Below are positions 1 to 5,146 of a stretch of DNA of 5,840 nt, piece after piece (positions within the stretch are counted from its first letter, which is position 1; every line of letters starts with the position of its first letter). Source of the DNA: an uncultured Bacteroidota bacterium (GTDB lineage: Bacteria > Bacteroidota > Bacteroidia > NS11-12g > UBA955); the NCBI GenBank assembly GCA_903879775.1, contig CAIRMY010000357.1, forward strand, positions 1 to 5,840, read 5' to 3'. The notes beneath the pieces are model-generated. The model had not been told where the DNA came from. It was given only the letters and a program-made list of their open reading frames with translations, and ran no database searches. The position numbers and the translations under genes were made by a program.

Positions 1-112
1 ATTTTAAAGTTAATTCAGATTGAAAAGTTTTCTGACCGAAAGAAAAATATTGAGACCCACCCAATAATATTGTACCTATCGCAATGAGCCAACTTCCGGT
101 AGATTTGAACAT
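1..112 (-). CDS. Secreted protein of unknown function, N-terminal 37 residues only
   Basis: An open frame starts at ATG 112-110 on the minus strand and continues to the left edge without a stop, so only 37 residues are visible. They form a convincing signal peptide: Lys3, a hydrophobic core over about residues 8-19 (WLIAIGTILLGG), then a Ser-Phe-Gly end with Gln27 next. Cleavage between Gly26 and Gln27 would satisfy the small-residue rule at -3 and -1. It would also leave Gln at the mature N-terminus, as is common for signal peptidase I substrates in Bacteroidota. There is no lipobox cysteine. The start lies 3 bases after the hldD stop, so the two are probably one transcript. The mature domain is outside the window, so the function cannot be named. 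Being secreted, the protein acts in the periplasm, outer membrane or outside the cell. Confidence 0.6.
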   Translation of the reverse strand, partial: MFKSTGSWLIAIGTILLGGSQYFSFGQKTFQSELTLK

Positions 113-115
113 AAA

Positions 116-1081
116 TTACATGTAAGTATTGGGTTTCAGATAATTTTGTACATAATCTGCAACTGCAACATTAAAATCGGTAAATCCTAAGTGATATCCA
201 GATTGAATAAGCCGAGATTCATCGGCTTCTGTGAAATATTGGTAATTTTCTCGAATATCTTCGGGCATATCAATATACGAAATACTTGGATCAATTCCTA
301 ATGCGTCAAAAACCGCGGTTGCCAATTCCAAAAAGGTATGGGCTTTGCCGCTTCCAAGATTATACAAGCCAGCATTTTTGCGGGTTTCCATCTCGTAAAT
401 GAGCACATTGAGAACGTCTTTCACATACACAAAATCTCTTTTTTGGGCCCCATCGGGGTATTCCGGTTTATAACTTTTAAACAACGACACCTGCCCTTCT
501 TCTTGAATTTGGTTATAAGCATGAAAAACAACGCTTGCCATTCTGCCTTTGTGATATTCATTTGGCCCAAACACATTGAAAAACTTAAATCCTGCCCAAA
601 ATGGTGGGGTTTCAGTTTGACTCAGCATCCATAAATCAAAAATCTGTTTGCTCTCGCCATACGGATTCATTGGTTTGAGGGACATTAATGTAGAAGGATC
701 ATCAGAAAACCCTTGATCTCCATTTCCATATGTAGCAGCCGAAGAAGCATAAACCAGAGGAATGCTATGTTGTGTGCACAGATTCCAAACCGATTTAGAG
801 TAATTCACATTGAGTTCATTCAATACGTTCCAATCGAATTCATTTGTGCGTGTTCTTGCGCCAATATGAAATACAAATTGAACTTTTTCTCCATTTGTAC
901 TTAGCCAATTGAGAAATTCTGAACGGTCAATTTTCAAATGAAGATTTTTCCCATCCAAATTTGGAAATTTATGGGTATCACTAAAATTATCAACGGCAAC
1001 CAATTCTCCATAGCCCCTTTGCTGAAGCTCTCCCAACAAAGCTGAACCAATAAAACCCAATGCGCCGGTGACAACAATCAT
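116..1081 (-). CDS. hldD: ADP-L-glycero-D-manno-heptose 6-epimerase
   Basis: This 321-residue cytoplasmic enzyme of the extended SDR family inverts C6 of ADP-D-glycero-D-manno-heptose, the last step in making the heptose donor for the LPS inner core. The N-terminus carries the nucleotide-binding motif G6-A-L-G9-F-I-G12, then V-D31-N32, the position that contacts the NADP ribose/phosphate region in E. coli HldD. The catalytic set is visible: Ser114 in YASSAATYG (111-119), Tyr141 and Lys145 in YGESK. Lys178 in FGPNEYHKGRMAS matches the second lysine typical of HldD rather than of UDP-galactose epimerases. KRDFVYVKDV and YNLGSGKAHTF in the C-terminal half are also family hallmarks. Length is close to the 310 residues of E. 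coli HldD, with small insertions such as KSYKPEYPDGAQ. The start gives a standard Rossmann N-terminus. The gene is transcribed away from the symporter and is followed closely by a secreted-protein gene. Identification rests on recalled E. coli sequence; a relative acting on another NDP-sugar is unlikely. Confidence 0.93.
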   Translation of the reverse strand: MIVVTGALGFIGSALLGELQQRGYGELVAVDNFSDTHKFPNLDGKNLHLKIDRSEFLNWLSTNGEKVQFVFHIGARTRTNEFDWNVLNELNVNYSKSVWNLCTQHSIPLVYASSAATYGNGDQGFSDDPSTLMSLKPMNPYGESKQIFDLWMLSQTETPPFWAGFKFFNVFGPNEYHKGRMASVVFHAYNQIQEEGQVSLFKSYKPEYPDGAQKRDFVYVKDVLNVLIYEMETRKNAGLYNLGSGKAHTFLELATAVFDALGIDPSISYIDMPEDIRENYQYFTEADESRLIQSGYHLGFTDFNVAVADYVQNYLKPNTYM

Positions 1082-1085
1082 TACA

Positions 1086-1093
1086 CAAAAATA
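1086..1093 (-). promoter_or_regulatory. Putative promoter -7 box for hldD
   Basis: On the minus strand the sequence reads TATTTTTG, an exact match to the Bacteroidota -7 consensus TAnnTTTG, ending 4 bases before the hldD ATG. I see no good TTTG -33 element at the usual 17-23 base spacing. If used, the transcript would begin at or within a few bases of the start codon. The low-complexity T run makes a chance match possible. Confidence 0.45.
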
Positions 1094-1134
1094 ACACTTT
1101 GAAACGGATTTCTCACGGATTTAGAATTATCCCT

Positions 1135-1142
1135 TACTTTTG
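1135..1142 (+). promoter_or_regulatory. Putative promoter -7 box for the symporter operon
   Basis: TACTTTTG matches the Bacteroidota -7 consensus TAnnTTTG exactly and ends 11 bases before the ATG at 1154. A partial -33 element, TTTC at 1109-1112 (consensus TTTG), lies 22 bases upstream. The expected transcript leader is only a few bases long. Together with the box facing the other way at 1086-1093, this gives a divergent promoter pair in 72 bases. Confidence 0.55.
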
Positions 1143-1153
1143 CAATCAACTTC

Positions 1154-2446
1154 ATGAAAAACAAAGGCTCTAAATTAACCATTTTTATCATTGTTGCCAT
1201 GGTTATTGGTGCGGTGGTAGGTCAACTTATTTTTACCGGATTGCCTGCAATTGGCAGCGCCCAAAATCCAACCGGTGAAATCAATGCAACCTATGCTTCA
1301 TACTTCAAGATTTTAACAACCATCTTTCTTCGCTTGGTTCAAATGATCATTGCTCCTTTGGTTATCACAACCCTCATTGTTGGAATTGCAAAAATGGGAA
1401 ATTTAAGCGCCATTGGTCGTGTTGGCGGCAAGAGCATGCTATGGTTTTTAACTGCTTCGCTGGTATCTTTATTGTTAGGATTGGTTTTGGTGAATTATTT
1501 TGAGCCTGGCAAAGGCATGAATCTCGGCAACATGGCCGCAAATGCCAAAAGCGTGAACGAATTGGTAGAAAAAACGGAAACTTTTTCATTCAATCATTTT
1601 ATTGAACATTTGTTCCCTAAAAGCTTGTTTCAAGCACTCGCTGAAAATGAAATTCTTCAAATCGTTATATTCTCATTGTTCTTTGGAGTGGCACTTGCTA
1701 GCCTAGGAAAAACTGGGGAAAGCTTGGTTCTGGCTTTGGATAAAATTTCTAAGGTGATCTTAAAAATGGTTGGATATGTGATGAATTTCGCCCCATTTGG
1801 TGTTTTTGGGGGAATTACGGCCATTATTTGCACAAAAGGACTTGGAATTTTAACGGTTTACCGCGATTATCTCCTTTCGTTTTATACTGGCATATTCATC
1901 CTCTGGATTATTTTGCTTTTGGTGGGTTGGTTCATCTTAAAGAAACGATTGTTTGCTTTGATTAACAGCATTAAAAATCCGATGATGGTTGCATTTTCAA
2001 CCACAAGTTCTGAGGCTGTTTTCCCAAAACTTACAGAAGAATTGGAGAATTTTGGATGCAAAAAGAACATTGTAAGTTTTATTTTACCCTTAGGCTATTC
2101 GTTTAATTTAGATGGTAGCATGATGTATATGACTTTTGCAAGTATTTTCATTGCTCAAGCCTACTCAATTCCTTTAGACATTGGAACTCAGTTAACCATG
2201 TTGTTGGTGTTAATGCTTACAAGTAAGGGAATTGCGGGAGTTCCAAGAGCCTCTTTGGTTGTGGTTGCGGCAACCTGCACAATGTTTAAAATTCCAGCTG
2301 AGGGTATAGCGTTAATTCTGCCTATTGACCATTTTTGTGATATGGGACGATCAATGACAAACGTATTGGGAAATGCATTGGCAACAACCGCTGTTAGTAA
2401 ATGGGAGGGTGAGTTGCTTCCTGAAGGTGTAAAAGAAGAAGAATGA
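1154..2446 (+). CDS. Acidic amino acid/dicarboxylate:cation symporter (DAACS/SLC1 family)
   Basis: This 430-residue inner-membrane protein imports an acidic solute driven by a Na+ or H+ gradient. Length and motif order fit the GltP/GltPh/DctA family. The serine-rich hairpin 1 tip is S282-T-T-S-S286 followed by Glu. TM7 carries N318-L-D-G-S322 (NMDGT in GltPh), and hairpin 2 carries S357-K-G-I-A-G-V-P364. TM8 has D392, D396, R399, N403 and N407. By the GltPh numbering I recall, D396 corresponds to Asp394, which binds the substrate amino group, and R399 to Arg397, which binds its side-chain carboxylate. E. coli DctA, as I recall it, has Ser at the first position, so retained Asp favours glutamate/aspartate over C4-dicarboxylates. 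N407 replaces the Na+-site Asp405 of GltPh, as in several bacterial GltP/DctA proteins. The ATG follows a perfect -7 box and gives a normal Lys-rich N-terminus before TM1. The 3' end overlaps the next gene by ATGA. The family is clear; substrate and coupling ion are inferred. Confidence 0.92.
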   Translation: MKNKGSKLTIFIIVAMVIGAVVGQLIFTGLPAIGSAQNPTGEINATYASYFKILTTIFLRLVQMIIAPLVITTLIVGIAKMGNLSAIGRVGGKSMLWFLTASLVSLLLGLVLVNYFEPGKGMNLGNMAANAKSVNELVEKTETFSFNHFIEHLFPKSLFQALAENEILQIVIFSLFFGVALASLGKTGESLVLALDKISKVILKMVGYVMNFAPFGVFGGITAIICTKGLGILTVYRDYLLSFYTGIFILWIILLLVGWFILKKRLFALINSIKNPMMVAFSTTSSEAVFPKLTEELENFGCKKNIVSFILPLGYSFNLDGSMMYMTFASIFIAQAYSIPLDIGTQLTMLLVLMLTSKGIAGVPRASLVVVAATCTMFKIPAEGIALILPIDHFCDMGRSMTNVLGNALATTAVSKWEGELLPEGVKEEE

Positions 2447-2784
2447 TTGATCCAGAGGTAAATCTTATCTTTCAAGAACCCGAAGAAAAAATCATTCAAA
2501 AGGTGATTGAACAAATCGAAAAAGATTTTGGGATGGCATCTTTTGAGTTTAAAAATGCCCCTTATCCAAAAATTGAAATGCTCATTCCAGAGTTAGAAAT
2601 AGTGATTGAACAACTTCAACAGCAAAATCATTCAAAGTGGATGAAAATTGTATACCGAGTAGATTTAACCGAAAAGCAATACAAATTCGTTCAAAAAATG
2701 GGCGGAAGTACCCCGTTAAATATGGCTAAAGCTGTTATTTTGAGAGAATTTCAAAAAGTCAAGAATCGATTGTTATACTCATGA
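2443..2784 (+). CDS. Conserved-looking small cytoplasmic protein of unknown function
   Basis: This 113-residue soluble protein has no signal peptide, membrane span or cysteine. The first part is acidic and probably helical (EPEEKIIQKVIEQIEKDFG, about residues 11-29), followed by a second likely helix (LIPELEIVIEQLQQQN). A patch with KIVYRVDLTEKQ (about residues 68-79) comes next, and the basic C-terminus AKAVILREFQKVKNRLL looks like an amphipathic helix. The YRVD-T/S-E patch and this size resemble an uncharacterised short protein I recall from Bacteroidota genomes, but I cannot name a family. The start ATG overlaps the symporter stop as ATGA, which usually means translational coupling and co-expression. 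That is the only hint of function: a transporter-linked or simply co-expressed factor. No catalytic or metal-binding motif is visible. The coding call is supported by the overlap, the sustained frame and the normal composition. Confidence 0.8.
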   Translation: MIDPEVNLIFQEPEEKIIQKVIEQIEKDFGMASFEFKNAPYPKIEMLIPELEIVIEQLQQQNHSKWMKIVYRVDLTEKQYKFVQKMGGSTPLNMAKAVILREFQKVKNRLLYS

Positions 2785-2801
2785 ATTTTAAGCATGTGCA
2801 A

Positions 2802-2820
2802 AAAATAATTGATTTATTTT
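2802..2820. terminator. Weak AT-only inverted repeat, possible terminator
   Basis: AAAATAA at 2802-2808 and TTATTTT at 2814-2820 form a perfect 7-base-pair stem around the 5-base loop TTGAT. It lies 18 bases after the stop of the 113-residue protein gene and before the next promoter candidate, where a terminator would be expected. The stem has no G-C pair, so it would be unstable, and such repeats arise easily in AT-rich spacers. Confidence 0.25.
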
Positions 2821-2849
2821 CCACTAAAATTGCAAATCGCCTCTAAAAA

Positions 2850-2881
2850 CTTGGTATTTTAGGGTCATTTACTGAAATTTG
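2850..2881 (+). promoter_or_regulatory. Tentative Bacteroidota promoter for the DUF5606-M3-GT-C cluster
   Basis: CTTG at 2850-2853 (one mismatch to the -33 TTTG) is followed after 20 bases by GAAATTTG at 2874-2881 (one mismatch to the -7 TAnnTTTG), ending 6 bases before the ATG at 2888. An overlapping alternative -7 is TATTTTAG at 2855-2862. The layout, with TTTG a few bases before the ATG, resembles the two better boxes at 1086-1093 and 1135-1142. It is the only spacer in this cluster long enough for a promoter. Confidence 0.4.
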
Positions 2882-2887
2882 CCATCT

Positions 2888-3436
2888 ATGGAATTAAAAG
2901 ATGTAGTTTCTGTAACTGGAATGCCAGGTCTTCACAAAGTGATTGGACAAAATAAATCTGGCTTAATTTTAGAATCTTTAACAGACAATAAAAAATTTGC
3001 AACCAATGCACGTCAACGTGTAAGTGTTTTAGCTGATATTTCAATGTTCACAGATGAAGGCGAAGTAAGATTGGCTGAAGTTTTATTGAAAGTGAAAAAG
3101 CTTGAAGATGATGGAACTTCTATCCCTACATCTAAATCAGATAACGACGAAACAAAGGCATTTATGTCTAAAGTTTTGCCTGACTACGATAGAGAAAAGG
3201 TTTATCCTAGCGACATGAAAAAACTGTTCGTTTGGTATCATATGTTAAAAGGTTCTTTGGATTTTGATTCTTTAAACAAAATAGATGAAACCGAAGATGC
3301 TACCGAAGGTAAAGAAGTTTCAAAAGCAAAAAGCACCGACAAACCAAAAGTTGCCGCTGCGAAAACAAAAACCCCTACCAAAACTGCAGCTGGTGTAAAA
3401 GTGAAAGCAACTACACCACGTAAAATGGGTAGCTAA
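2888..3436 (+). CDS. DUF5606 family protein with lysine-rich C-terminal tail
   Basis: This 182-residue cytoplasmic protein of unknown molecular function belongs to a family found mainly in Bacteroidota. The N-terminus MELKDVVSVTGMPGLHKVIG and the following GLILESLTDNKKFATNARQRVSVL and ADISMFTDEGEVRLAEVL blocks match my memory of the DUF5606 domain (about residues 1-75). A second conserved block, KAFMSKVLPDYDREKVYPSDMKKLFVWYHML (about 88-118), is the segment that usually accompanies it. After an acidic linker, residues 146-182 are rich in Lys, Ala, Thr and Pro, with 11 basic and one acidic residue, resembling histone H1-like or nucleic-acid-binding tails. The frame stays open upstream to TTG 2879, but that triplet overlaps the likely -7 box and the family begins at MELKD, so I chose ATG 2888. 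The M3 peptidase gene begins 15 bases after the stop, so the two are probably co-transcribed. No enzymatic motif is visible; the tail's binding role is inferred from composition only. Confidence 0.85.
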   Translation: MELKDVVSVTGMPGLHKVIGQNKSGLILESLTDNKKFATNARQRVSVLADISMFTDEGEVRLAEVLLKVKKLEDDGTSIPTSKSDNDETKAFMSKVLPDYDREKVYPSDMKKLFVWYHMLKGSLDFDSLNKIDETEDATEGKEVSKAKSTDKPKVAAAKTKTPTKTAAGVKVKATTPRKMGS

Positions 3437-3451
3437 TTGAGCACCACATTT

Positions 3452-5146
3452 ATGGCTGCATTTATCCCTCCTGATTTTACAATTCAGAAACCTGCTGATG
3501 TTGAAATTCTATTTCAACAACTTCTTGATTATCACATTCAATCGGAAAGTGAATTTGAAGATTTCTTAGTTGATGTGAGTGAACTTGAAAGCTTTTTGTC
3601 GGAAGACATGGCTTGGCGTTATATTCATATGACCTGCGACACTCAAAATGAAGATTTTGAAAAAGCTTATTTGCAATTCGTGCAAGAAATTCAACCCAAG
3701 ATTGCTCCTTTTGAAGATAAACTGAATCAAAAAATTGTAGATTGTCCCTTCAAAAACAATTTAGAATCAAATCCAGCTTACCACATTTATTTCCGTGCAC
3801 TTAAAAGCGCGGTTGATCTTTTTAGAGAAGAAAACATTCCTTTGCAAGCCGATTTAAATACATTGGCTCAAGAATATTCTTCTATACAAGGGGCTATGAC
3901 AATCGATTGGAATGGTGAAACCATGACCATGCAAAAAGCTTCAAACTTCTTGATGGAAACCAACCGTGATGTTAGAGAAAATGCTTGGAAATTAATGAAT
4001 CAACGCCGACAACAAGATGCTCAAAAACTTGAAGATTTGTTTGATAAAATGGTTGCCAAACGACATCTAGTTGCCATCAATACAGGTTTCAACAATTACA
4101 GAGATTATATGTTTGCAGCCATGGGTCGTTTCGATTATTCAGTTGAGGATTGTAAAAAATTCCACGAATCTGTTGAACACCATGTAGTGCCATTACTCAA
4201 GGAAATTCAAATGCGTCGCTTAGAATTGATGAAAGTTGACCAGTTAAAACCTTGGGACACTGCGGTTGATCCTTTGAACAGAGAACCTTTAAAACCATTT
4301 ACAAATGGTGTTGAACTTCTCGACAAAGGCATTGAAGCGTTAAACGAACTCGATTCCTTCTTTGGAAATTGCTTAACAACCATGAAAGAAAAATCGTTAC
4401 TCGATTTAGATAGCAGGGTTGGAAAAGCTCCGGGCGGATATAATTATCCTTTGGCAAAAACAAACATGCCATTTATCTTCATGAATGCTACAGGGAATTT
4501 GAGGGATGTAGAAACCTTGGTTCACGAAGCAGGTCATGCCATTCATAGTTTCCAGATGGCCCCATTGAAGTTAAACGCTTTCAAAAACACTCCAAGTGAA
4601 GTGGCTGAGTTGGCTTCTATGAGTATGGAATTGTTGAGCATGGATGGTTGGGAAAACTATTTTAACGATGACACTTTGTTAAACCGTGCGAAATGCGAAC
4701 AACTTGAAGGAATTCTTGGCACTTTGCCTTGGATTGCAACTGTTGACGCCTTTCAGCATTGGATTTACGAAAATCCAAACCATACACAAGAAGAAAGAAA
4801 AGCTGCTTGGATATTTCAACAGTCTCGTTTTTCAAGCGGGTTGGTCGATTATGCAGGCTACGAAGATGCCAAAGCTTTTGCTTGGCATAAGCAACTGCAT
4901 ATATTTGAAGTACCTTTCTATTACATTGAATATGGGTTTGCTCAATTAGGAGCTATTGGAATTTGGAAAAATTACCACCAAGATAAAATTAAGGCCTTGG
5001 AAGGATATAAATCATTTATGAAATTGGGATATACCCAATCAATTCCAAATATCTATGAAAATGCAGGTGTGAAATTTGAATTTTCATCTGATTACATCAA
5101 ACAGTTAATGGAATTTGTGCACGAACAATGGGCACAATACAAATAA
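3452..5146 (+). CDS. M3 family oligoendopeptidase (PepF-like zinc metallopeptidase)
   Basis: This 564-residue cytoplasmic zinc peptidase cuts short peptides, typically in peptide turnover and nutrition. The zinc motif H358-E359-A-G-H362 is intact: the two His bind zinc and Glu359 is the catalytic base. Glu386 in SEVAELASMSMEL, 24 residues on, fits the third zinc ligand. Upstream, PGGYNYPL (327-334) and PFIFMNATG are hallmarks of this subgroup. Downstream, LHIFEVPFYYIEYGFAQLGAIGIW (His483, Tyr490, Tyr491, Tyr494) supplies the His/Tyr residues that M3 enzymes use around the substrate. The helical N-terminal half (about 1-200) is the usual lid region, and the length is normal for Bacteroidota members. 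There is no signal peptide. A TTG at 3437, directly after the previous stop, would add five residues (MSTTF). ATG 3452 gives MAAFIPPDFTI, which fits relatives I recall, so I prefer it. No Shine-Dalgarno is seen for either. The 3' end overlaps the next gene by 19 bases. Peptide specificity cannot be read from sequence. Confidence 0.93.
   Translation: MAAFIPPDFTIQKPADVEILFQQLLDYHIQSESEFEDFLVDVSELESFLSEDMAWRYIHMTCDTQNEDFEKAYLQFVQEIQPKIAPFEDKLNQKIVDCPFKNNLESNPAYHIYFRALKSAVDLFREENIPLQADLNTLAQEYSSIQGAMTIDWNGETMTMQKASNFLMETNRDVRENAWKLMNQRRQQDAQKLEDLFDKMVAKRHLVAINTGFNNYRDYMFAAMGRFDYSVEDCKKFHESVEHHVVPLLKEIQMRRLELMKVDQLKPWDTAVDPLNREPLKPFTNGVELLDKGIEALNELDSFFGNCLTTMKEKSLLDLDSRVGKAPGGYNYPLAKTNMPFIFMNATGNLRDVETLVHEAGHAIHSFQMAPLKLNAFKNTPSEVAELASMSMELLSMDGWENYFNDDTLLNRAKCEQLEGILGTLPWIATVDAFQHWIYENPNHTQEERKAAWIFQQSRFSSGLVDYAGYEDAKAFAWHKQLHIFEVPFYYIEYGFAQLGAIGIWKNYHQDKIKALEGYKSFMKLGYTQSIPNIYENAGVKFEFSSDYIKQLMEFVHEQWAQYK

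Noticed and set aside
338..904. Two plus-strand open frames (338-634 and 713-904) inside hldD
   Set aside because: They lie antisense within a gene with strong family motifs, show no recognisable domain, and have compositions expected of reverse-strand shadows.
1374..2514. Minus-strand open frames (1374-1589, 1882-2070, 2188-2514) under the symporter
   Set aside because: They are antisense to a complete transporter with all expected motifs and resemble no protein family.
2879..2887. TTG 2879 as the start of the DUF5606 gene
   Set aside because: It lies in the likely -7 box and would add three residues before the conserved MELKD start.
3437..3451. TTG 3437 as the start of the M3 peptidase
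   Set aside because: It directly follows the previous stop and adds only MSTTF. ATG 3452 is the stronger start codon and fits family N-termini, although TTG cannot be excluded.
4686..4949. Plus-strand open frame of 87 codons inside the M3 peptidase gene
   Set aside because: It is an out-of-frame reading of a conserved part of the peptidase, including the region around the Tyr-rich substrate site.
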